From: DYHD01 sp964411065
GTDB lineage: Bacteria; Nitrospirota; Thermodesulfovibrionia; Thermodesulfovibrionales; Dissulfurispiraceae
Assembly (NCBI GenBank): GCA_964411065.1
Contig: CAYPJO010000027.1
Span: forward strand, 1 to 21,801
Length of the DNA: 21,801 nt
Reading direction: 5' to 3'
The notes beneath the pieces are model-generated. The model was not told the DNA's origin and searched no databases. It saw nothing but the letters and a program-made list of their open reading frames with translations. This document shows, piece by piece, positions 7,349-14,282 of the stretch (within the stretch, counting starts at the first letter, position 1; each line of letters begins with the position of its first letter). Made by a program: the position numbers and the translations under genes.

Positions 7349-7963
7349 GTGAGTTCAGTAAATTATATAAAATTAAAAGTAGTTCTTGATACAAGCCTTT
7401 TTGTTAATCCTGATATAAGGAACTCCCTTGGGGAAACACCGGAGGAAGCTTTTCAAACTTTTCTCTCTTTAGCAGAACAACTCCCTGAAATTCAATTTTA
7501 TATGCCCCCTTCGACTTTTAAAGAACTTCTTAACTTCATCGGAAAAGACAAGATACCCTCAAAACTTTTTTCCTTCCTTTATCAAAAGCCACCCAAAAAA
7601 TATGAGCTTGAATGTCCTGCTTTCATACTCTATGAACTTATTGAAGAGATGAGAGAACGAGTAAACAAAGGGCTTCGAATTGCTGAAAACTCGGTCAGGA
7701 ACGCATCTAAAATAGGCGTAGATGAAAGTATCAAAGATCTAAGGAAGAAATATAGAGAAGCTTTAAGAGAAGGAATAATCGATAGCAAAGAGGATGTAGA
7801 TACACTCCTTTTAGCGATGGAATTAGATGCACTATTGATTACTGCTGATCAAGGGTTAATAAAATGGGCTGAAAAACTCGGTATTAAATGGCTCATCCCT
7901 GAAATGTTCAAAGACTTCCTCATAAATGCTATTGAACAGAAGGGTTTAGTAATCGATAACTAA
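7349..7963 (+). CDS. HARP: RNA-free ribonuclease P (homolog of Aquifex RNase P)
   Basis: Single-domain PIN nuclease of the UPF0278 / 'RNA ligase partner' family. The Aquifex aeolicus member Aq_880 is a minimal protein-only RNase P that removes tRNA 5' leaders. The 204 residues show the whole family pattern: VVLDTSLFVNPDIR (11-24), FYMPPSTFKELL (50-61), a helical spike region with CPAFILYELIEEMRERVNKG (89-108), the IAENSVR segment (111-117) and REALREGIIDSKEDVDTLLL (136-155). The latter carries the metal-binding acids D145, D149 and D151, joined by D14, D160 and D167 (ITADQGL). GTG start at 7349 with no strong Shine-Dalgarno; the frame opens about 8 residues before the usual start. It lies 26 bases after rlmH in an RNA/ribosome operon. 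Family assignment is strong; RNase P activity in this organism is inferred. Whether rnpA/rnpB also exist cannot be seen. Confidence 0.93.
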   Translation: MSSVNYIKLKVVLDTSLFVNPDIRNSLGETPEEAFQTFLSLAEQLPEIQFYMPPSTFKELLNFIGKDKIPSKLFSFLYQKPPKKYELECPAFILYELIEEMRERVNKGLRIAENSVRNASKIGVDESIKDLRKKYREALREGIIDSKEDVDTLLLAMELDALLITADQGLIKWAEKLGIKWLIPEMFKDFLINAIEQKGLVIDN

Positions 7964-8197
7964 TTTATAATCGCTCAATGGTTGGGCGATAAGTGTGCTT
8001 GATTTCGAAAGTCTGATATCTTCTTGCCAAAAATAGATTAAATTTCCACTTCCGAAAATTATAAATTCATAAGGGTATAAATAATTTAGCTTTTGTTGAT
8101 TATAAAATACACAGGGTTACTCAGTACTAATACTGACTTTTGCAAACCTTAAAATTTTAGTCTCAAACAAGCTAATTATAAAAGAACTTTCTGTGAT
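7964..8197. other. Short non-coding stretch after HARP
   Basis: No coding region seen. Seven bases after the HARP stop codon is a 9-bp stem with a TGG loop (7970-7990; arms ATCGCTCAA and TTGGGCGAT, one G-T pair) but no T-run, so it is a weak terminator or a 3'-end-stabilising hairpin. A 5-bp hairpin CAGTA/TACTG lies near 8120. The strong palindrome at 8198 follows. Confidence 0.45.
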
Positions 8198-8249
8198 CTT
8201 TAATCAAAAAGAGGCGTTTTTACATAAAAACGCCTCTTTTTGATTAAAG
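8198..8249. terminator. Bidirectional terminator: perfect 25-bp palindrome
   Basis: Two 25-nt arms (8198-8222 and 8225-8249) are exact reverse complements around a 2-nt centre. Core GAGGCG/CGCCTC is bordered by A and T runs, so each strand reads a GC stem followed by TTTTT. It separates the plus-strand rsfS-rlmH-HARP operon from the convergent secreted-protein gene, whose stop codon is 12 bases away. The stem is longer than most intrinsic terminators. Confidence 0.85.
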
Positions 8250-8261
8250 AATGTGAGATTA

Positions 8262-8726
8262 TTATTTCTTTGGTGGCTCAACAGGTTTTGTCTCTGGTTT
8301 AGCAGCAGGTTTTACAGGCTCTACTGGCTTTGCTTCAGCTTTTGGCTTTTCAGCTTTGGGTTTAGCTTGTTTTATGCTTTTAGCCACATTTTTGCCATCT
8401 TGAACCGTATATTTTGCGACAACCTTATCACCGACCTTTACACCCTCAAGAAGCTTAGGATCAGCTGTCATTGTTACATCAGCCTTCTTCCCCTTCACAG
8501 TAATTGATTTAGCTGCCATATCAACTGCTGCTACTTCGCCTGTTACCTGTTTTACTTTAGGTTTTTCTGGCTTCTTCTCATCAGCTTTAGCAGCGGGTTT
8601 TGCAGACTCTACTGGCTTTGTGTCAGCTGGTTTAGCTGGTGCTGCAGGCTTCTCTTGAGAAATTGCTATTGAGGAGACTGCAAAAATAAAAATTATTGCA
8701 ACCATCAAAGCTAAATACTTCTTCAT
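8262..8726 (-). CDS. Small secreted Lys/Pro/Ala-rich protein with central OB-like domain
   Basis: A 154-residue exported protein of unknown function. Signal peptide 1-23 or so (MKKYLALMVA, hydrophobic to SSIAIS, then QE). A low-complexity KP/AK-rich arm (24-58), a compact beta-rich domain (59-120) with VTGEVAAVD, SITVKGKK, VGDKVVAKYT and DGKNVAKSI (resembling DUF5666-type OB folds), then a second KP-rich arm (121-154). The two arms share 40-bp DNA repeats. There is a strong Shine-Dalgarno (GGAGGTGA, 6 bases before the ATG at 8726). A sigma-54 promoter lies about 56 bases upstream of the start, and a 31-bp palindrome further up matches an activator-site position. The next genes upstream are an NtrC-type regulator and its kinase, so this is their likely target. 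It may be a periplasmic or wall-spanning stress protein; the function is not known. Confidence 0.85.
   Translation of the reverse strand: MKKYLALMVAIIFIFAVSSIAISQEKPAAPAKPADTKPVESAKPAAKADEKKPEKPKVKQVTGEVAAVDMAAKSITVKGKKADVTMTADPKLLEGVKVGDKVVAKYTVQDGKNVAKSIKQAKPKAEKPKAEAKPVEPVKPAAKPETKPVEPPKK
8301..8340. repeat. 40-bp intragenic direct repeat, copy 1
   Basis: 35 of 40 bases match 8589-8628, 288 bases (96 codons) apart and in frame. Both encode a KPVE.-KPAAK-type arm of the secreted protein, indicating an internal duplication flanking the folded domain. Confidence 0.7.
8589..8628. repeat. 40-bp intragenic direct repeat, copy 2
   Basis: Partner of 8301-8340; the mismatches are at offsets 7, 14, 18, 33 and 34. 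Confidence 0.7.
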
Positions 8727-8781
8727 CTTTATTCACCTCCTTTCCAACATAGAAATATAAAAATAAGCAACCATTTTAAGT

Positions 8782-8797
8782 TGCAAATAAAATGCCA
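8782..8797 (-). promoter_or_regulatory. Sigma-54 (-24/-12) promoter of the secreted-protein gene
   Basis: On the minus strand TGGCATTTTATTTGCA matches the RpoN consensus TGGCAC-N5-TTGCW with the required 12-base GG-to-GC spacing; only the C after TGGCA differs. Transcription would start near 8771, giving a leader of about 45 nt with the strong Shine-Dalgarno. An NtrC-type activator gene lies immediately upstream. Confidence 0.8.
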
Positions 8798-8837
8798 GAA
8801 AAACTCCACTTATTAAGAGAGATTTTTAAAATACATC

Positions 8838-8868
8838 GTTTTATGTTTCACAACTTTAAACATAAAAC
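8838..8868. promoter_or_regulatory. Palindromic upstream activator site candidate
   Basis: Perfect 11-bp inverted repeat GTTTTATGTTT / AAACATAAAAC with a 9-nt spacer. Its centre (8853) is about 82 bases upstream of the predicted sigma-54 start, the normal distance for an NtrC-family dimer site. No T-run follows on either strand, so it is unlikely to be a terminator. Binding by the neighbouring regulator is inferred. Confidence 0.6.
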
Positions 8869-8899
8869 ATGCTTGTAGAAACAGCTAACTAATATAATA

Positions 8900-8930
8900 A
8901 AATCTAAAAATCCATCCTCTTTTAAGGATG
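8900..8930 (-). terminator. Terminator overlapping the response-regulator stop codon
   Basis: On the minus strand CATCCT-TAAAAG-AGGATG forms a 6-bp stem with a 6-nt loop, followed by GGATTTTTAGATTTTATT. The stop codon of the regulator (8922-8924) falls in the loop. Moderate strength; it would separate the kinase-regulator transcript from the sigma-54-driven gene. Confidence 0.55.
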
Positions 8931-10313
8931 TATATCCCCTTTTGGGGAAGAGCCTCTGAGCCCGAATTTTTCGAGTCTGTACCAAAACGTTTTATAGCTC
9001 ATCCCGAGTAATTTTGCAGCATTTGTTGCTACATTATTAGATTTTGCCATAGCTTTTTTGATTAATTCTTTCTCGAGTTCTTCAAAGTTAATGCCCTTCT
9101 CTGGTATGTCGAAGTCAAGACTATCCAAAACACCTTCGGCTTGAGGCAGTTTTAGTTCAGTTTTTATATCATTTGTAGTGATTATATCTTTATCGCACAT
9201 AAGAACTGCTCTTTCAATTATAGATTCAAGTTGTCTTATATTACCAGGCCAGGGATATTCCATAAGTGCATTTTTTGCCCCCTCACTTATATCTTTAATC
9301 CTCTTACCGAACTCTTTGTTGTATTTATCAATAAAAAATTTGACAAGGGCTGGGATGTCTTCCTTTCTCTCTCTAAGAGGGGGAAGTTCAACAGTTACAA
9401 CTTTCAATCGATAAAAAAGATCTTCCCGAAATCTACCGGCTGACACCTCTTTCTCTAACAATTTATTCGTTGCTGCGATTATCCTCACATCTACTTTGAT
9501 GCTATTTTTACTACCTATTCTCCTAATCTCTTTATCTTGTAGTACTCTTAGAATTTTTGTTTGTGTAAGTAAAGGAAGATCACCAACTTCATCAAGGAAG
9601 AGAGTTCCTTTATCAGATGCCTCAAAAAGCCCAATTTTGCGATGAGTTGCACCTGTAAAAGAACCAGGTTCATAACCGAAAAGCTCACTTTCGATCAAGT
9701 TTTCTGGTATCGCCGCACAATTGATTACCGTAAAAGGTCCTGTGCGCCTTGGGCTGTTATAGTGAATTGCCCTTGCTATTAACTCCTTTCCAGTTCCACT
9801 CTCTCCATATATTAATACTGTAACCGAGGTAGGGGTTACTTTCTTGATGATATTTAAAACCTCTTCCATCTTTTTTGAGCTACTTACAATACCTTCTATC
9901 TTGAATTTATTATAGAGTTCGTAGCGTAACCATTTATTCTCCTTCTGTAAATTAATCTTCTCAGCAGCTTCCCTCACCTTATGAAGGATTAAGTCTCTAT
10001 CAAGAGGTTTTGTAAGGTAATCGAAAGCCCCCTTTTTCATAGCTTCTACAGCTGATTGAATTGTCCCATAAGCAGTCATTAGAATAAAGGCAGGTTTGAC
10101 AGGTGTATCTGGTAGATTATCCAGTAATTCAGTCCCGCTCATACCACTTAGTTTAAGATCGGAAAGGACTACATCTGGGCTCAGCATGTTTATTAATTTT
10201 AATCCCTCCTCTCCAGAAAATGCGGTATGAACTTCATAATTTTCTTCTTCAAGAATTGTTCGAATTATTTCTGCCTGCCGAGGCTCATCGTCTATAACTA
10301 CTACAATAGCCAT
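8922..10313 (-). CDS. Sigma-54-dependent response regulator (NtrC family)
   Basis: Complete 463-residue activator. Receiver domain 1-120 with D8/D9, phospho-acceptor D52, T80 and K102. AAA+ domain about 140-375 with Walker A GESGTGKE (170-177), sigma-54-contact loop GSFTGA (217-222; Ser where GAFTGA is usual), Walker B LFLDE (238-242) and WPGNIRQL (355-362). Fis-type helix-turn-helix about 410-452 (VATNAAKLLGMSYKTFWYRL). ATG at 10313, 55 bases after the upstream kinase stop codon (10369), so the pair is an operon. The downstream gene on the same strand has a sigma-54 promoter and a palindrome suited to this regulator. The first regulator in the window (1-1083) is a paralogue with its own kinase. 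Confidence 0.97.
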   Translation of the reverse strand: MAIVVVIDDEPRQAEIIRTILEEENYEVHTAFSGEEGLKLINMLSPDVVLSDLKLSGMSGTELLDNLPDTPVKPAFILMTAYGTIQSAVEAMKKGAFDYLTKPLDRDLILHKVREAAEKINLQKENKWLRYELYNKFKIEGIVSSSKKMEEVLNIIKKVTPTSVTVLIYGESGTGKELIARAIHYNSPRRTGPFTVINCAAIPENLIESELFGYEPGSFTGATHRKIGLFEASDKGTLFLDEVGDLPLLTQTKILRVLQDKEIRRIGSKNSIKVDVRIIAATNKLLEKEVSAGRFREDLFYRLKVVTVELPPLRERKEDIPALVKFFIDKYNKEFGKRIKDISEGAKNALMEYPWPGNIRQLESIIERAVLMCDKDIITTNDIKTELKLPQAEGVLDSLDFDIPEKGINFEELEKELIKKAMAKSNNVATNAAKLLGMSYKTFWYRLEKFGLRGSSPKGDIHP

Positions 10314-10368
10314 AGTAAAACTCCTCTATTACTTATTGGATTCTAATAATCAATCATTTTATCGCCTG

Positions 10369-11820
10369 TTATTTAATATATGGAAGAATGATCTTTACCT
10401 CGCTGCCTTCCCCCTTTTTGCTTCTGAATTCGACTCTACCACCGTGCTCTTCTATAACCATTTTTGTGAAAGAGAGTCCGAGCCCAAGACCAACGTCTTC
10501 TTTTTTTGTAGTAAAAAAGGGCTCAAAAACCTTTGGGAGATCTTCCTCAGAAACCCCTTCGCCATTATCGATTACTGTCAATATATATTCATTTTTAATT
10601 ATAGTAGAGTTTATTTTTAAAATTCCCTTTCTTTGAACAGTTCGCATTGCTTGAAAGGCATTAGTAACGAGATTTATTATGCAGGATTTAATCAGTTCAG
10701 GATCTATTAATAATTCACAATTAGCGTTTTTTTCAACTATAATATTTACCCCATCTTTTTCAGCTTTTGCCTTAATAATTGAATGCAAATCTTCTATAAT
10801 TTGATCAATATTAGTGATTTTTTTATTTAATCTTATAGGTTTGCTGTAAGTCAGAAAATCATTGACTATAGTATCAAGTCTCTGTATTTCTGCTTTAATC
10901 CCGTTGATAATTTTTATAAATCGCTCCTTGTCTTTTTTATCGCTGGAGATATATTTATCATGTATATAATCGATACTTAAACTTATATAATTCAAGGGAT
11001 TACGAATTTCGTGGGCTATGTTTCTTGATAACTGACCAATAGCTGAGAGATGTTCAACTTCTCTTAGTCTCTCCGCTACAGCTTTGTTCTCCTTGAGTTT
11101 GCTAACCATATAGTTAAAACTTTGTGATAACTGACCTATCTCATCTTTACCGTGCACAGGCAATTTTTGACTCAAATCGCCATTAGCAACTTTTATAGCT
11201 GCCTTTACGACATCCTCTATGGGACGTGTGTAGCGTTTTGAGAAAAATAAAGTCATTATTATTCCTATAAGAAAAACAAAAATAGTGACTACTATCTTTT
11301 CTAAAGTAGCAGTCTTTAATAAATCTGAAAAATCCTCTTTGTTTATTTTTAAATGAATGTATCCATGATGTATATATCCATACTGGGTGCCTCCTGAAAT
11401 TACAGGAAATATTACGTTATAGGTCTTACCTTCATCTGATACTGGTTCTCCAAGCTCAGCTTTAATAATTAGTTCCTTTTTTTTGCGAGTGATAGGTTTA
11501 CCTACTTGTGCAGGATTTGTACTTGCTATAATCTGCTCATCACTACTAATTATTGTGATCTCCTTGACACCCTTTGTATTCAATTGTTGTAAATAATTAT
11601 TAAGCCTTGCTTCGTCAGTGCTCCCTGAAGCTGTCACCTCTTCGACGCCAATCTGGATAGCTTTGGTAAGTTCAGCAGTTTGTCTCTCTATCTCAGCGAA
11701 TATCTTTTGCTCAGAACGATGATAGAAAAAGAGCAAAATACTTATAAGAACAAAGCTCATAAAGAGCATTATCATTATTAATTTGGTATTAATAGAAAGA
11801 GTGGCAAATGGATTTTTCAT
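10369..11820 (-). CDS. Membrane sensor histidine kinase, partner of the downstream sigma-54 regulator
   Basis: 483 residues: TM1 about 14-33, a periplasmic sensor about 35-173, TM2 about 174-194, HAMP about 195-246, then a HisKA domain with H270 in NIAHEIRNPLNY. The catalytic domain has N387 (N box), DNGEGV (418-423), EPFFTTKK and GLGLGLS (444-450). The topology resembles ZraS/AtoS-type kinases that work with NtrC-like regulators. The sensor contains a small in-frame repeat, YGYIH-HGYIH (147-156). Unlike the kinase at 1085-2695, it has no cysteine cluster. The stimulus is unknown. The regulator gene follows after 55 bases. Confidence 0.95.
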   Translation of the reverse strand: MKNPFATLSINTKLIMIMLFMSFVLISILLFFYHRSEQKIFAEIERQTAELTKAIQIGVEEVTASGSTDEARLNNYLQQLNTKGVKEITIISSDEQIIASTNPAQVGKPITRKKKELIIKAELGEPVSDEGKTYNVIFPVISGGTQYGYIHHGYIHLKINKEDFSDLLKTATLEKIVVTIFVFLIGIIMTLFFSKRYTRPIEDVVKAAIKVANGDLSQKLPVHGKDEIGQLSQSFNYMVSKLKENKAVAERLREVEHLSAIGQLSRNIAHEIRNPLNYISLSIDYIHDKYISSDKKDKERFIKIINGIKAEIQRLDTIVNDFLTYSKPIRLNKKITNIDQIIEDLHSIIKAKAEKDGVNIIVEKNANCELLIDPELIKSCIINLVTNAFQAMRTVQRKGILKINSTIIKNEYILTVIDNGEGVSEEDLPKVFEPFFTTKKEDVGLGLGLSFTKMVIEEHGGRVEFRSKKGEGSEVKIILPYIK

Positions 11821-12043
11821 TTCTACCTTTTAAATATTAGCATAACAATAAAATGTTTTATACACAAGATAGTCGATTATAGGATTATTAAATAAAAAAG
11901 CTGTAAAGAGCCATTGAATAGGATATTGTCGACAGTAAGTGAACTTATCCTAATTGACTAATTTCATCCATATTTTTTTAATAAACATTATCTCATGAAT
12001 ACAGATGAGTTTGTGTCGGCTTCGAAAAAATTCCTTGATGAGA
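11821..12043. other. Intergenic region upstream of kinase gene
   Basis: No coding region. A minus-strand extended -10-like TGCTAATAT (complement of 11834-11842) lies close to the kinase ATG but would leave almost no leader. A 14-bp palindrome ATAAAATGTTTTAT (11848-11861) shares the GTTTTAT element of the activator site at 8838-8868; that is a weak hint of autoregulation. No clear terminator follows the tRNA gene. Confidence 0.35.
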
Positions 12044-12133
12044 TGGCGGAGGGGGAGGGATTCGAACCCTCGATGGAGTTACCCCCATAACGATTTTCGA
12101 GACCGTCCCATTCAACCACTCTGGCACCCCTCC
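12044..12133 (-). tRNA. tRNA-Ser (anticodon CGA)
   Basis: 90 bases including an encoded 3' CCA (complement of 12044-12046). Acceptor arms GGAGGGG and CCCCTCC pair perfectly with discriminator G. The anticodon stem-loop ACGGT-CTCGAAA-ATCGT gives anticodon CGA, which reads UCG. A long variable arm (TGGGGGTAACTCCA region) is typical of class II tRNA-Ser, and the T-loop GGTTCGAATCC is standard. It lies 37 bases downstream of tyrA on the same strand and may be co-transcribed with it. Confidence 0.97.
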
Positions 12134-12170
12134 AGAATTTCAAGGTTAGATTTGCTTAAATTCTATCCAT

Positions 12171-13019
12171 TTACTTCAATCTCTCTCTTAAGCTTTTTGA
12201 ACGTTGAAACTCTTTTTCTAGGCTAATAAAATCTCCCTCTTTTAGCAAGCTCTCCATTTTATTAAGATTGTTCCTTAGGATTGTTAAAATCTCTAAAAGA
12301 TTGTCTCTATTAAAAGCTATTATATCTCGCCATACTTCTGGAGGGCTGAGAGCAATTCTTGTAGTGTCTTTGAAACCTTGACCTGCATAATTAATAAAAT
12401 CTCCATCAACATCATTAACGGTATTGACAACTGCATAGGCAACAAGATGGGGTAAATGGCTTATAAGTGCATAGATTTTGTCATGCTCATAGGGATTCAT
12501 CATTTTAACTCGACAGCCGATTGACTCCCATACCTGTTTAATCATGTTTAGGGACTGTTGGTCAGTTCTTTCTGTGGGTGTTATGATACATAGTGCCTTT
12601 TTGAATAACTCGGGTTTAGCATTTTCAGCTCCTGATTTTTCACCACCTGCGATAGGGTGAGAACCAACGTAGTATACATTGCTGGGAAGAGTTGATTCTA
12701 TCTCATACACAAGCTTGCCTTTAATGCTACCCACATCAGTGATGATAGCTCCTTTTTTTGTAAACCCTTTAATCTCCTGTACGAGATTTAAAAAGGCACC
12801 AACAGGAGTTGCAAGAATTATAAGATCTGAGGCACTACAAATTTGTTTAATATCTAAACTGAAGTCATCAATTATCTCTTTTGACTTTGCCCATTGGAGG
12901 GTTTTTATAGAACGACTATATCCATATATAGTGTCGCATATGTTAGCCTTTCTTATAGCGAGAGCAAAAGATGCACCTATAAACCCTAAACCAATTATGG
13001 CAACCTTATCAAAAGACAA
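12171..13019 (-). CDS. tyrA: Prephenate (or arogenate) dehydrogenase
   Basis: Oxidative decarboxylation of prephenate to 4-hydroxyphenylpyruvate, the tyrosine branch step. 282 residues, the length of a stand-alone TyrA without a chorismate mutase or ACT domain. N-terminal NAD(P)-binding fold with GLGFIG (10-15), a TDVGSIKG segment (94-101), HPIAGGEKSG (121-130) with catalytic H121, and SHLPHLVAYA (187-196) in the helical dimerisation domain. It starts with TTG at 13019, supported by GAGGAAAG 6 bases upstream. It is the last gene of pheA-hisC-aroF-tyrA, 71 bases after aroF. Whether it prefers prephenate or arogenate cannot be decided by eye. Confidence 0.95.
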   Translation of the reverse strand: MSFDKVAIIGLGFIGASFALAIRKANICDTIYGYSRSIKTLQWAKSKEIIDDFSLDIKQICSASDLIILATPVGAFLNLVQEIKGFTKKGAIITDVGSIKGKLVYEIESTLPSNVYYVGSHPIAGGEKSGAENAKPELFKKALCIITPTERTDQQSLNMIKQVWESIGCRVKMMNPYEHDKIYALISHLPHLVAYAVVNTVNDVDGDFINYAGQGFKDTTRIALSPPEVWRDIIAFNRDNLLEILTILRNNLNKMESLLKEGDFISLEKEFQRSKSLRERLK

Positions 13020-13090
13020 TTTTTACTTTCCTCGTTCCTCTACAGTCTCTTTGCAGTATAAATAATAACAGATATAAGATCATTTTTGAA

Positions 13091-14116
13091 TTATAATTCT
13101 CTCCCAACTGACACGGCAATCGGTCTTAGCTCATCCATTAGCTTTTTGAAGATATCAGGTTTTAATGATTGTTCGCCATCGGAAAGGGCTTCTTCTGGAT
13201 TAGTATGGACTTCTATCATTAAGGCGTCAGCGCCTGCAGCAATAGCAGCCTTTGCCATAGGAGGCACTAAATCTCTTTTACCAACTCCATGGCTTGGGTC
13301 TACAACTACTGGTAAATGAGTGATCTGTTTTAATAAGGGAACAGCGCTCAAATCGAGGGTGTTTCTCGTTGCCGTCTCAAAGGTTCTAATACCTCTTTCA
13401 CAGAGCATTACATTCTGATTGCCCCGTGATAGTATATATTCCGCTGACATTAACCATTCTTTGATTGTCGCAGAGAGTCCTCTTTTTAATAAAACTGGTT
13501 TATCTGTTGAACCAACCTCTAATAAAAGTTTAAAGTTTTGCATGTTTCTCGCTCCAATTTGTATGATATCGGTGTATTTCATAACAATATCAATATCTTT
13601 CGTATCCATTAGTTCAGTAACTATGACGAGACCATATTTTGCTCGAGCTTCAGCTAAATATTTTAATCCTTCCTCGCCAAGCCCTTGAAAAGAGTAAGGG
13701 GATGTTCTCGGTTTGAAGGCACCACCCCTCAAAATAGTAGCTCCTGCAGATTTCACTTTCTCGGCAATAGAAAAGAGAATAGCTCTATTTTCCACTGCAC
13801 AAGGTCCAGCCATTACATGTATCTTTTTACCGCCAATTACTATGTCTCTGATTTTGATCTCTGTGTTTTCCTTCTTAAAGTCTCTGCTTGCCAATTTAAA
13901 GGGCTTTAATATTCTTACGACATTTTCAACCCCTGTCATGGCTCTTATACCAGCCTCTTCTTCCTCTGTAACCTTTGAGGTATCTCCTATAACTCCTATA
14001 ATAGTTCTTTCCGTCCCATGAGAAATGTGAGCTTTCAGTCCTTTACTCTCCAGTTTTTTTATAATGCTTTTTATATTTGATTCAGGTGTCCCTGGTTCTA
14101 AAACTATAATGTCCAT
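13091..14116 (-). CDS. aroF: DAHP synthase, type I-beta with N-terminal ferredoxin-like regulatory domain
   Basis: Condenses phosphoenolpyruvate and erythrose 4-phosphate to DAHP, the entry step of the shikimate pathway. 341 residues. An ACT-like ferredoxin-fold domain (1-70, starting MDIIVLEPGT) is the tyrosine/phenylalanine feedback module known from the Thermotoga maritima enzyme. The TIM barrel follows, with GPCAVEN (104-110), GGAFKPRTSPYSFQG (131-145), VVDPSHGVGKR (271-281) and IEVHTNPEEALSDG (301-314). Metal ligands C106, H276, E302 and D313 are all present. ATG at 14116 with a strong Shine-Dalgarno AAGGAGG. A 272-bp gap with three hairpins and a Tyr/Phe-rich mini-ORF separates it from hisC upstream, suggesting attenuation control of aroF-tyrA. 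Confidence 0.97.
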   Translation of the reverse strand: MDIIVLEPGTPESNIKSIIKKLESKGLKAHISHGTERTIIGVIGDTSKVTEEEEAGIRAMTGVENVVRILKPFKLASRDFKKENTEIKIRDIVIGGKKIHVMAGPCAVENRAILFSIAEKVKSAGATILRGGAFKPRTSPYSFQGLGEEGLKYLAEARAKYGLVIVTELMDTKDIDIVMKYTDIIQIGARNMQNFKLLLEVGSTDKPVLLKRGLSATIKEWLMSAEYILSRGNQNVMLCERGIRTFETATRNTLDLSAVPLLKQITHLPVVVDPSHGVGKRDLVPPMAKAAIAAGADALMIEVHTNPEEALSDGEQSLKPDIFKKLMDELRPIAVSVGREL

Positions 14117-14155
14117 CCTCTCCTCCTTAATTTTTCAGCTTTTTTTCGGGTTTTT

Positions 14156-14173
14156 AAGGTATAGCAATACCTT
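14156..14173. promoter_or_regulatory. Palindrome upstream of aroF
   Basis: AAGGTAT-AGCA-ATACCTT, a 7-bp perfect stem 40 bases before the aroF start. On the minus strand it contains TGCTATACC, an extended -10-like element. It may be an internal promoter/operator or an RNA hairpin in the aroF leader. Confidence 0.35.
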
Positions 14174-14203
14174 TGTAAACTTTTGTTTAATACTCTTTTC
14201 TAT

Positions 14204-14226
14204 ACAAAAAGGCAAAGGGAAGCCTT
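14204..14226 (-). terminator. Weak intrinsic terminator between hisC and aroF (attenuator candidate)
   Basis: On the minus strand AAGGC-TTCCCTTT-GCCTT followed by TTTG: a 5-bp stem with an 8-nt loop and a short T-run. The loop TCCCT can pair with AGGGA just after the upstream 11-bp hairpin, a possible antiterminator. Short stem, so low strength. Confidence 0.4.
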
Positions 14227-14257
14227 ATAAATAATGAAAAAAGTAGATGAACGATCC

Positions 14258-14282
14258 CTACCCTGCGTTTTACGCAGGGTAG
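14258..14282 (-). promoter_or_regulatory. 11-bp hairpin enclosing the leader-peptide stop codon
   Basis: CTACCCTGCGT-AAA-ACGCAGGGTAG, a perfect 11-bp GC-rich stem in an AT-rich setting, no T-run after it. The stop TAA of the Tyr/Phe-rich mini-ORF (14270-14272) sits at the loop, so a terminating ribosome would melt the stem. This arrangement is typical of the 1:2 hairpin of amino-acid attenuators. Confidence 0.55.

Noticed and set aside
8253..8507. Plus-strand 84-codon hydrophobic frame (Phe/Trp/Leu-rich)
   Set aside because: Antisense of the Lys/Pro/Ala-rich secreted protein; the hydrophobic composition is the complement of its repetitive codons.
12005..12226. Plus-strand 73-codon reading frame containing RGRDSNPR
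   Set aside because: It is the antisense of the tRNA-Ser gene; the GRDSNPR string is the well-known false protein produced from tRNA T-arm complements.
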